23,550 bases of DNA from Chloroflexota bacterium (GTDB taxonomy: Bacteria > Chloroflexota > Anaerolineae > UBA1429), in contig JACIWY010000009.1 in assembly GCA_014360745.1 (NCBI GenBank), forward strand, positions 1 to 23,550, written 5' to 3'. Below, in pieces: positions 15,909 through 21,808 of this stretch (the stretch's first letter is position 1; every line of letters starts with the position of its first letter). Below the pieces are notes generated by a model. The model did not search any database and was not told where the DNA came from. It saw only the letters and a list, made by a program, of their open reading frames with translations. A program made the position numbers and the translations under genes.

Positions 15909-17057
15909 TTACCTGGTCGGTGTCTCTAGGCGTGTCGGCGTGGGGCGCGGCGTCGGTGTGGGGTATAGCTCTCGCCACTTGGCCACTATCGCTTCCACCT
16001 CCGGATCATCTTTGTAGTCGGGGCCCAGCGTGATCATCTCCTCCTGGGCCTCGGCCAATTTGCCATCGGCGTCGTACATAACGGCAAGCTTGCCCATCCA
16101 CTCACCGCGATAGCCTTGCTGGACGATAACCGTATCTCCGACCCGCTCCGGCAGTTCCATCAGCTTGCGCGTGTTGCCGCCGACGATAATGTCGATGCCC
16201 GGCACCGCCCGGGCCAGGGTCATATCCTCCTCAAACCCAAGATGAGAGAGGACGATGAGCACGTCCGCCTCTGGACGCAGCTTGGGCACATAAAAAGAGG
16301 CCGTCTCGATATAGTCGCGCACTTGGGAACGGCCAGTCATGCCCGGCGCCTGATTGGCGTTGGCCTCGCTGAGACCCAAGATGGCCACGCGCACGCCCTC
16401 TCGCTCGATAATCGTATAGGGCTCAAAGAAAGGCACGCCCTCGTTGGTCACCACATTAGCCGAGAGGAAGGGGAACTTGGCCTCCTTGGCCCGTTCCTCC
16501 ACATTCGCGAGCCCAAGGGCGAAATCGAAACGCCCCAACGTCAGGGCATCGTACGCCATGGCGTTCATGGCTTCGACGATGACCCGCCCCTCGCTCTTGA
16601 GCGAGACCCACTGGCCGGCCAAAGAGCCGCCGGCATCCAGAAGGAGTACGATCCCTTGGGCGTTCTCACGTTCTTGTTTGATGGCGCTGGCCCGCCGGGC
16701 CAGCCCCCCCTTGGGGACGCCTCAACCGCAGGGGTCTATTTCCCCCATGACGTCATTGGTGTGCAAGATGACGAGCTTGAGATTCTTGCGCGCGGGGGAT
16801 ACGGCCGATTGGGCCGTCGGTTGCACGTTGGGCGTCTGGGTGGGCGGCGCAGGCGAGGGGCTTGTTGTGTCCGTAGGCCTGACCGTTGTCGGCACTACTG
16901 TCGGCGAAGGAGAGGCCGCCGCTTGCGGCACGACGAGCCTCGGCGAATGGGTGGGCTGGGGCATAGCCGCTTCGCGCGTCGGCCGGCAGCTCGCCAGGAA
17001 AAAGGCCGCGACGAACAAGAGGAACAACTTGGGCAAATGGCTATAGATACGTGACAT
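15909..17057 (-). CDS. nucleotidase-superfamily lipoprotein with in-frame TGA (candidate selenoprotein, or nonsense-interrupted gene)
   Basis: One frame of 382 codons is split only by TGA at 16724-16722 (codon 112). Before it: lipobox LASC with Cys24, a Pro/Thr linker, and the superfamily strand KLVILHTNDVMGEIDPCG. After it, with no change of frame: GVPKGGLARRASAIKQE, GIVLLLDAGGSLAG, YDALTLGRFDF, SANVV, ADVLIVLSHLGFEED, GIDIIVGGN, GDTVIVQQGYRGEWMGKLAV and a TP-rich tail. Relatives I recall carry Cys-Gly-Cys before GGLARRA, so TGA replaces the second Cys. A perfect 8-bp hairpin with GGC loop (16704-16686) begins 17 nt after the TGA, a place allowed for bacterial SECIS elements. Most metal ligands are altered (DAGG for DAGD, GRFD for GNHE), so hydrolysis is doubtful. 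Selenocysteine insertion is inference; no sel genes are in view. The simple alternative is a TGC-to-TGA nonsense mutation. Confidence 0.6.
16686..16704 (-). other. SECIS-like hairpin downstream of the in-frame TGA
   Basis: On the minus strand GCTGGCCC and GGGCCAGC pair perfectly around a three-base GGC loop. The apical loop starts 25 nt after TGA and has G first, matching general bacterial SECIS rules. It encodes the conserved LARRA segment with GC-rich codons, so chance is possible. A competing CCCC-AA-GGGG stem lies between it and the TGA. Confidence 0.35.
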
Positions 17058-17102
17058 CTACCTTTTCCTTATTCCCTTCGTTCGGGCGAAAGTCTGGCAT
17101 TT

Positions 17103-17113
17103 ATTGTAGCACA
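17103..17113 (-). promoter_or_regulatory. extended -10 promoter element for the nucleotidase-like gene
   Basis: On the minus strand TGTGCTACAAT holds a -10 TACAAT (17108-17103) with an upstream TG. No good -35 lies at the usual distance. The predicted start near 17097 gives a leader of about 40 nt. It faces away from the fluoride operon promoter about 35 bp away. Confidence 0.45.
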
Positions 17114-17142
17114 AGCGCGCAGGGTTGGGGAAATGGCAAGTT

Positions 17143-17170
17143 TTGATCATCCAAGAATCTGTGCTATACT
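17143..17170 (+). promoter_or_regulatory. promoter of the fluoride-responsive operon
   Basis: TTGATC (17143-17148), 16-bp spacer, TATACT (17165-17170) preceded by TGTGC as an extended -10. The expected start site at about 17177 coincides with the first bases of the riboswitch. Confidence 0.7.
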
Positions 17171-17176
17171 AGAAAT

Positions 17177-17240
17177 ATGGCGATGAGGCTCGCCCAAATA
17201 AGCGGCGAGGAATGATTTTCCCGTCTGATAGCCTCTACCC
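17177..17240 (+). ncRNA. fluoride riboswitch (crcB motif)
   Basis: The aptamer shows the conserved core: P1 GGCGA (17179-17183) with TCGCC (17190-17194), the loop GAGGC (17185-17189), then CAAA, a variable hairpin (about 17202-17226), and the 3' strand CTGATAGCCTCTAC. Loop GAGGC pairs with GCCTC (17231-17235) to make the family pseudoknot. The 3' strand overlaps the left arm of the terminator that follows, so fluoride binding should free transcription. The downstream operon contains crcB, the classic target of this riboswitch. The match to the Thermotoga petrophila aptamer in both conserved blocks is very close from memory. Confidence 0.92.
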
Positions 17241-17272
17241 CAGCCGTTATAGCTGTCGGTAGAGGTTTTTTT
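17232..17272 (+). terminator. riboswitch-controlled intrinsic terminator
   Basis: CCTCTACC (17232-17239) and GGTAGAGG (17258-17265) form a perfect 8-bp stem, with an inner CAGC/GCTG stem, followed by seven T (17266-17272). The left arm includes part of the pseudoknot strand GCCTC, so the terminator and the ligand-bound aptamer exclude each other. It lies 15 nt before the first gene. Confidence 0.9.
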
Positions 17273-17287
17273 ATACTTTGAGGCAAC

Positions 17288-18022
17288 ATGGCCAAGACCC
17301 AGATCTATTATGACTTGCGCGATGCGTTGGGCCAGGAAGGATGCCCGATCTGTCGACTGACCCATCAGGCCAGCGAGCGGTTTCTTGAGGGGCTGATCTA
17401 CGAAAAGGTCAACGACCCTAAAATGAGGGCCAAAATCCGTGCTGCGCGCGGATTCTGCCGCGAACATGCTTGGGCATTGGATCGACATGGCGCCTCGTTG
17501 GGCGTGGCCATCCTGCTGCGCGACGTGATTCGTGAGATCGCCCAAGATTTGAGGGTCTATGGCGAGGACGATGAAGGCGCCCAAAACGCCTGGCGCTCCC
17601 TCTATGATCGACCTCGTTCTCGTTCCAAGACGGTCGCTGCCCTGTCCTCGCGGGGGGAATGCCCGGCCTGCGCCGCGGTAAGGGAATGGGAGCAGGCCGC
17701 CTATGAGACGCTTTTCGAGCATCTATGCTCCGGCGACCTGATGCAGCTCTACAACAAATCGTCAGGCCTGTGCGTGCCCCATTTGTTGCGGGCGCTGGAC
17801 TCTGCGCCCTCTGCAGCGCAGCGGGAAGCCCTGATTCGCGCCCAACTGCCGCTCACCGAACGCTTGTTGCATAACCTGGATGCCCTGGTGCGCAAAAGTG
17901 ACTATCGCTTCCGCGATGAGCTCAGCGAAGCAGAAGCGGTCTCTTGGCTCCAAGCCATCGCCGCCATCGCCGGCGAGCGAGTTTCGTCATTTCCAGAAAA
18001 AAGGGAGGATCTCGGTCGATGA
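17288..18022 (+). CDS. DUF6062-like protein with duplicated Cys2-CysHis modules, first gene of the fluoride operon
   Basis: The 244-residue soluble protein has two matching modules: C19PIC22 with C57REH60, and C125PAC128 with C162VPH165. The gaps between the pairs are almost equal (35 and 34 residues), which suggests an internal duplication with one zinc site per module. I recall this pattern as DUF6062, a family without known function. There is no membrane segment or enzyme motif. The ATG at 17288 follows GAGG weakly. The gene is directly behind the fluoride riboswitch terminator, and its TGA overlaps the crcB start as ATGA, so the two are translationally coupled and both should be induced by fluoride. 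A role in fluoride tolerance is inference from context. Confidence 0.75.
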   Translation: MAKTQIYYDLRDALGQEGCPICRLTHQASERFLEGLIYEKVNDPKMRAKIRAARGFCREHAWALDRHGASLGVAILLRDVIREIAQDLRVYGEDDEGAQNAWRSLYDRPRSRSKTVAALSSRGECPACAAVREWEQAAYETLFEHLCSGDLMQLYNKSSGLCVPHLLRALDSAPSAAQREALIRAQLPLTERLLHNLDALVRKSDYRFRDELSEAEAVSWLQAIAAIAGERVSSFPEKREDLGR

Positions 18023-18411
18023 AACTGGCGTTTTCCATTGTCCTGGGGGGTGCCTTGGGCACGTTGTTGCGCTACGGCTTTGGGCTCCTACACCCCCCAG
18101 GGGCAAATGGTTTCCCCTGGGCCACATGGGGAGTGAATGCCTTGGGATGTTTTCTGTTTGGCCTTGTACTTGCTTTGCTCGAAAAATCGTTCTTGCTCCC
18201 CCCAAGCGTCGGCCAGGTGTTATTAACGGGCATGTTGGGCGGGTTCACTACCTTTTCCAGCTTTGTGGCCGAGACGCGTTCCCTTTTCTCACGCGGCTCC
18301 TGGCATTTGGCCGTGTTCAACCTGGTCGGTGAAATCCTGGTCGGCCTGATCGCGATCTATATCGGGCTCTCACTTGGCGAGTGGCTCATCGGCCTGATCC
18401 GAACGCGCTGA
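18019..18411 (+). CDS. crcB: fluoride channel CrcB/Fluc
   Basis: A 130-residue protein with four membrane segments and the family landmarks: GGALGTLLRYG (Arg18), WGVNALGCFLFG with the pore Asn40, and GGFTTFSSF (Phe76, Phe79) of the phenylalanine path plus the central sodium site. Fluc forms antiparallel dimers that let fluoride leave the cytoplasm. The frame is open from 17944, but the ATG at 18019 has AAGGGAGG upstream and overlaps the preceding stop. The single short gene should form homodimers; no second crcB copy is visible. Expression should be turned on by the riboswitch at 17177. Confidence 0.95.
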   Translation: MKLAFSIVLGGALGTLLRYGFGLLHPPGANGFPWATWGVNALGCFLFGLVLALLEKSFLLPPSVGQVLLTGMLGGFTTFSSFVAETRSLFSRGSWHLAVFNLVGEILVGLIAIYIGLSLGEWLIGLIRTR

Positions 18412-18427
18412 GGCCGATCCCCGGCCT

Positions 18428-18814
18428 TTATCTTCCCAGCTTGCGCGCGGCGTCCAGATCAAAATGATAATAGTTGCAGGTCAGCTCTTCGCCGGCCTCG
18501 ATGTCGCGCGCGGCGATGTCGCTGATGCCATCCTCGGCCTCGATGAGGTTAGGCTCATCGGCGTGGTTCATGTGTTTGCCATGATCGCCGCAGAGGACTA
18601 TGACCTTGCGGCCATGCTCCATCGTCATATAGCCGTACATATAGATAAAGTCCTGAACCGGTTTAGGGAAGGCGGCTATATCGGATACGGGGATCGAGAT
18701 GTCGATCCGCGGATCCCTGACCCATACCAACTGGCCCTTTTTGATCGGCTCGCGAGTGAAAACTCCAATGCCGTGGATAGGGCTCGGCCCGATGGTGGCA
18801 TTGATCAACAGCAT
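18428..18814 (-). CDS. SET-domain protein (putative protein-lysine methyltransferase)
   Basis: The 128-residue protein is a minimal SET domain: HGIGVFTREPIKKGQLVW at the N-terminus, H81MNHADEPN89 (the NHxxxPN motif binding S-adenosylmethionine) and GEELTCNY (108-115), with the Tyr expected in catalysis. Such short bacterial SET proteins lack pre- and post-SET regions, and their protein targets are unknown. The ATG at 18814 has GAGGAG 7 nt upstream; the upstream in-frame ATGs at the gene border are less likely. It follows the agmatinase gene by 20 bp, so it is probably in the polyamine operon, though the functional link is unclear. Confidence 0.85.
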   Translation of the reverse strand: MLLINATIGPSPIHGIGVFTREPIKKGQLVWVRDPRIDISIPVSDIAAFPKPVQDFIYMYGYMTMEHGRKVIVLCGDHGKHMNHADEPNLIEAEDGISDIAARDIEAGEELTCNYYHFDLDAARKLGR

Positions 18815-18834
18815 TTTGCAGCTCCTCGACATCA

Positions 18835-19818
18835 TCATGGCTGTTGGCCCTTCAGCTGAAGGGCCAACAACGATAATAGCTCAAAAACCAAGTTGGCGGC
18901 CAATACCGCCGTGATGTCACCGTGGTCGTAGGGCGGGCACAGCTCCACCACATCGGCGCCGATGAGGCGCAAGCCACGCAGCCCGCGGACGAGTTGTAGC
19001 AACTGGTGGCTGGTCAACCCACCGATCTCGGGGGTGCCGACGCCCGGCGCATAGGCGGGGTCGGCGGCATCCAAATCGAGGGAGACATAGAGCGGCCGCC
19101 CGGCCAAGTGCTCGCGTAGGCTCGCCACGACGGCGGGAATGCCCAGTGTCAGGCACTCGTCGGCGCCCCACACCAGAGCGCCGAGCTCTCGGGGTGCGAT
19201 CGCATCTTCGGCCGCCCACAACGGCCCGCGCATGCCGACCAATACATAAGAGGCCGGGGCGATCAGTCCCTCCTCGATGGCGTGGCGAAAGGTGGTGCTA
19301 TGATCGGGCGGGCCGGCCCAGGTATCCGCATGGGCGTCGAGGTGCAACACGGCCAGCGGGCCATAGCGTGCAGCGTGAGCGCGCAGGAGCGGCAGGGTGA
19401 TCGAATGATCCCCGCCCAAGGCAACGACCGAGAGCCCCGCCGCGAGCAGGACACCACTTTCCTGAGCGATGGCGCCCATCGTTTGCGCCGTATCGCCAGG
19501 TTGCACGGCCACATCGCCATAGTCGATCAGGCGCAGAACCTCGAGCGGGGCCACGCCCAGGGCGGCGTTATAGCCCCATAGCAGCGTCGAGGCCGCGCGG
19601 ATCTGGCGCGGGCCCAATCGGGCGCCGCTGCGATAGCTCGTCGCGCCCCCATCGTAAGGCACGCCGACGATGGCCACATCGGCGCCGGCCAGCTCGCGCG
19701 TCGCCGGCCGGCGCATGAAAGAAGGAATGCCGGCGTAAGCAAGCAAATGGGCGCCATATGCTGGTTGCGCTCGATCGGCAGAAGGCGGGATGCCTCCTGA
19801 CGAGGGGAGCCCCGCCAT
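18835..19818 (-). CDS. speB: agmatinase (arginase/ureohydrolase family)
   Basis: A 327-residue protein with all six manganese ligands of the ureohydrolase family: His138 (GGDHSIT), Asp161, His163 and Asp165 (HLDAHADTW), Asp248 and Asp250 (SLDLDAADPAYAPGVGTPE). The context of a pyruvoyl-type arginine decarboxylase points to agmatine, giving putrescine and urea. Start: an ATG at 19839 is possible, but 19818 follows GGAGGTG and lies one base after the methyltransferase stop. The 3' end holds a 28-bp perfect palindrome. Other ureohydrolases (guanidinobutyrase, formimidoylglutamase) share the motifs and cannot be excluded from motif alone. Confidence 0.9.
   Translation of the reverse strand: MAGLPSSGGIPPSADRAQPAYGAHLLAYAGIPSFMRRPATRELAGADVAIVGVPYDGGATSYRSGARLGPRQIRAASTLLWGYNAALGVAPLEVLRLIDYGDVAVQPGDTAQTMGAIAQESGVLLAAGLSVVALGGDHSITLPLLRAHAARYGPLAVLHLDAHADTWAGPPDHSTTFRHAIEEGLIAPASYVLVGMRGPLWAAEDAIAPRELGALVWGADECLTLGIPAVVASLREHLAGRPLYVSLDLDAADPAYAPGVGTPEIGGLTSHQLLQLVRGLRGLRLIGADVVELCPPYDHGDITAVLAANLVFELLSLLALQLKGQQP
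18842..18869. repeat. 28-bp perfect palindrome at the end of the agmatinase gene
   Basis: Positions 18842-18855 are the exact reverse complement of 18856-18869, so the transcript can fold into a 13-14-bp hairpin with almost no loop. It lies over the last codons of agmatinase (residues LALQLKGQQ), just before the SET gene. No T-run follows. Confidence 0.7.
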
Positions 19819-19819
19819 C

Positions 19820-20587
19820 CTAACCCACCTCCCCGCCATGGCGGCGTGCGCTGACGAACATCAAGCCGGTGTAGATGCGCTCCGAGCGATCGGCAGGGAC
19901 GCTTTCTATGGCGATGGTGTCGGCCGCCAGGCCACAGGCCATCAATGTCTCTCGCAGATCGTCCTCATCCAGAGGCACGGCGCCAAAGGTGGCACTGCCG
20001 ACGTGATAGGCACAAGCGCCCTTGATCGCCGAAAGCAGCAGATAGCCACCGGGGCGTAACAGCGAAACGACGTTGGCCAGGCATCTCTGCCATTCCTCTT
20101 TGTTCTGCGCGGCAGCCTCCAGACAAAAGTTGGTCATCACGACATCGTAAAGCGGGCTGCCCTCACCGAGAGGATGGGCCGCCTTGGCATCACAAGGCAT
20201 GACGCAAGTAATAGCCCGCCGGGTTTGCGCCTCGCGATTGGCCACTGCCTGGAGGGTCGGCGCGAGGCCCTCCAACTCCAAGATCGCGCGCACAAAAGGG
20301 GTCCAGTCAAAAGCCTCTGACGCCTGGCCAAGCCACAACCGCACCTGTTTTAGGTTGGCCGGGCTATAATCGGCCAGGTGAATCTCTCGCACCCGTCCCG
20401 CCGCCACTAAAGAGGCGTAGAGCGTCGGCCCCCCGCCAAAATCCAAGGTCAGGCTGTCGGGCGGGATCTGCCGAAACGCACGCACCAGGAAGCGTAACAG
20501 GGCCAGATTCTCCGGACCGACATCGGCATAATATTCTTGGAGATAAGATCGTGGATCGAACCCATTATAATCGCTTTGAACGCTCAT
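19820..20587 (-). CDS. NNMT/PNMT-like S-adenosylmethionine N-methyltransferase
   Basis: A 255-residue protein that starts SDYNGFDPRSYLQEYYADV, the head typical of the nicotinamide/phenylethanolamine N-methyltransferase family, followed by the SAM-binding motif LDFGGGPTL (48-56), YDVVMTNFCLEAA and LLRPGGYLLLSAIKG. Bacterial members of this family methylate amines, for example in guanitoxin formation. It is squeezed between arginine decarboxylase and agmatinase with one-base gaps on both sides, so it is made with them. An agmatine, putrescine or guanidine substrate is a reasonable inference, not shown. The ATG at 20587 has GGGGGAT upstream; the frame is open to 20695, but that part lies inside the decarboxylase gene. 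Confidence 0.75.
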   Translation of the reverse strand: MSVQSDYNGFDPRSYLQEYYADVGPENLALLRFLVRAFRQIPPDSLTLDFGGGPTLYASLVAAGRVREIHLADYSPANLKQVRLWLGQASEAFDWTPFVRAILELEGLAPTLQAVANREAQTRRAITCVMPCDAKAAHPLGEGSPLYDVVMTNFCLEAAAQNKEEWQRCLANVVSLLRPGGYLLLSAIKGACAYHVGSATFGAVPLDEDDLRETLMACGLAADTIAIESVPADRSERIYTGLMFVSARRHGGEVG

Positions 20588-20588
20588 G

Positions 20589-21062
20589 TTATATCCCCCA
20601 GCCCTGGCTCGCGTAGGTGGCGACGACGATGGCGCATACGGGCTGCCAGCGACATTCGACGCCCACGATTTCAGCTTGGATGGGACCATAAGCATGAGGC
20701 CGGGCGGCGATCATCGCCTCCAGAGTAGCCTGAATGCGGGCCTCCACATTCTCGCGTGTCGGGCCTTCCAACTCCACAAAAAGCCCTCGCCCATCGCGAG
20801 GGTCTTGCGTCCAACCAAGGCCAGCCCAAGCGCTTTCGCCCGGCGTCGTGGCTTGAGCGCGAGCCATGACGACGTACAGGCGATGACCATATTCATCGCT
20901 CGGAGGCTCATACTTTTCCCTCACGATCACGCTGCCGGGGGGAATTACAGAGGAAAGACAAAGCAAATTGTAGTTGGCTACGCCGGCGTCGCGTAGCGCG
21001 GCATCGAAAGCGGCCAAGGGGGTGGGCCCCTCGCCTTTGCCCACTGTCAGATGGATCTTCAT
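20589..21062 (-). CDS. pyruvoyl-dependent arginine decarboxylase
   Basis: The 157-residue proenzyme has the self-cleavage region NYNLLCLSSVIPPGS, with Ser37-Ser38 as the likely cut that makes the pyruvoyl group, and the later segments GHRLYVVMARA and ELEGPTRENVEARIQATLEAM. It would turn arginine into agmatine in the cytoplasm, feeding the agmatinase in the same operon. The family is common in archaea and scattered in bacteria. The ATG at 21062 follows AGGAAGGTG at a good distance. Its stop is one base before the start of the methyltransferase gene. The upstream leader holds two terminator-like hairpins. Confidence 0.88.
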   Translation of the reverse strand: MKIHLTVGKGEGPTPLAAFDAALRDAGVANYNLLCLSSVIPPGSVIVREKYEPPSDEYGHRLYVVMARAQATTPGESAWAGLGWTQDPRDGRGLFVELEGPTRENVEARIQATLEAMIAARPHAYGPIQAEIVGVECRWQPVCAIVVATYASQGWGI

Positions 21063-21111
21063 CGTTTCACCTTCCTGAGAAGGATCTGGGGGACATTCGG
21101 GTCAAGGTAAC

Positions 21112-21150
21112 AAAAAAGCCCCGTGCGACCGAGCCGGGACGCGAAGGGGC
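21112..21150 (-). terminator. terminator-like hairpin 2 in the arginine decarboxylase leader
   Basis: On the minus strand GCCCC (21150-21146) pairs with GGGGC (21122-21118), with an inner GCG/CGC pairing, and six T follow (21117-21112). It is 50 nt before the arginine decarboxylase start. It may end regulator transcripts or act as an attenuator. Confidence 0.6.
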
Positions 21151-21170
21151 CACGGCATCAGAGGGTCGGC

Positions 21171-21220
21171 AAACGAAAAGGATAGCGGCACTGGCCTTTG
21201 CCAGGTGTATCCCGCTATCC
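21171..21220 (-). terminator. terminator-like hairpin 1 after the regulator gene
   Basis: On the minus strand GGATAGCGG (21220-21212) pairs with CCGCTATCC (21188-21180), with an inner CACCTGGC/GCCAGTG stem and AAAG loop, followed by TTTTCGTTT. It is a long, strong hairpin 84 bp after the regulator stop. Confidence 0.65.
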
Positions 21221-21303
21221 CCGTTCGGACGCCGAGCAGGATATTGGCTACGTAGGCTCTTAGAGTCGGGTTCCTCTTCCTCCATTTTCCTTGTGGTTTC
21301 TCC

Positions 21304-21621
21304 CTATGAATCAGCCCCCGGCTCGGAAGGCAGGCGCCCGTCGGAGGTCAGCAGGTTCAGGAGCTGGCCCACGGCCACGAAACGGCGTTCCTCCCGGCGC
21401 AGAGGGAGATGATCGTTCACACTATATGTATTGACCCGCCCATTGCGGCATTTCACGATATATCCTTCACTTTCCAGATCGCGGATAATCTGCCGGACGG
21501 TGCGCTCGGTAATACCCAATCGCTCGGCAATCTCTCGCGCCGTGATCTGACTGTACTCGCCGATAAGGGCGAGCACCGCCCCATGATTGGTGATGAACGT
21601 CCAGCGCGACCTGGAAACCAT
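21304..21621 (-). CDS. winged-helix transcriptional regulator
   Basis: A 105-residue protein with a winged helix-turn-helix: GAVLALIGEYSQITAREIAERLGITERTVRQIIRDLESEGYI, where residues 26-50 form the DNA-reading pair of helices and VKCRNGRVNTYSV (56-68) the wing. There is no sensor domain; the Arg-rich C-terminus is short. It resembles small MarR/ArsR-type or DUF-type repressors. The frame is open to 21705, but the promoter lies over that part, so the ATG at 21621 (AAAGG upstream) is the start. It is divergent from the metallo-beta-lactamase-fold gene and upstream of the polyamine operon on the same strand, and may control either or both. Confidence 0.82.
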   Translation of the reverse strand: MVSRSRWTFITNHGAVLALIGEYSQITAREIAERLGITERTVRQIIRDLESEGYIVKCRNGRVNTYSVNDHLPLRREERRFVAVGQLLNLLTSDGRLPSEPGADS

Positions 21622-21676
21622 CGGATGGTGCCTTTCAATTCGCCGGCGCCATATCCATGCAAAAAATTTCAGGAAA

Positions 21677-21705
21677 ATGATAGCATGATTTGGGGTGCAT
21701 GTCAA
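21677..21705 (-). promoter_or_regulatory. consensus promoter for the regulator gene
   Basis: On the minus strand: TTGACA (21705-21700), exactly 17 bp, TATCAT (21682-21677), with TGC before the -10. The start site near 21671 gives a leader of about 50 nt. It lies back to back with the promoter at 21724, with 18 bp between the two -35 boxes. Confidence 0.75.
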
Positions 21706-21723
21706 TAGCTTTGGGCAAATAAA

Positions 21724-21752
21724 TGGACAGGCGCCCCTCCGTCATCTAGAAT
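21724..21752 (+). promoter_or_regulatory. promoter for the metallo-beta-lactamase-fold gene
   Basis: TGGACA (21724-21729), 17 bp, TAGAAT (21747-21752). The start near 21759 leaves a leader of about 50 nt. Back-to-back with the regulator promoter, so one bound protein could control both. Confidence 0.65.
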
Positions 21753-21808
21753 AAACTGCACTCGAACTCGTCGTTTTTGGCCAAGAACGCCCAAGATGAG
21801 GAGGCCCC

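Noticed and set aside
15909..16622. Separate 237-residue nucleotidase gene starting at 16622
   Set aside because: Family sequence (GGLARRA, LLLDAGG) continues in the same frame upstream to the TGA, and the upstream part holds the matching lipoprotein signal, so the two parts are one gene.
16722..16724. TGA read as a general sense codon (code 4 or 25) in this organism
   Set aside because: TGA ends several genes here in normal places, for example 18020-18022 and 18835-18837, so a global reassignment is not supported.
17177..17215. 12-codon leader peptide (MAMRLAQISGEE)
   Set aside because: The bases are explained by the conserved fluoride aptamer, and the ATG coincides with the predicted transcription start.
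21067..21285. 72-codon open frame in the arginine decarboxylase leader
   Set aside because: It runs through two strong terminator-like hairpins and has no protein-like pattern.
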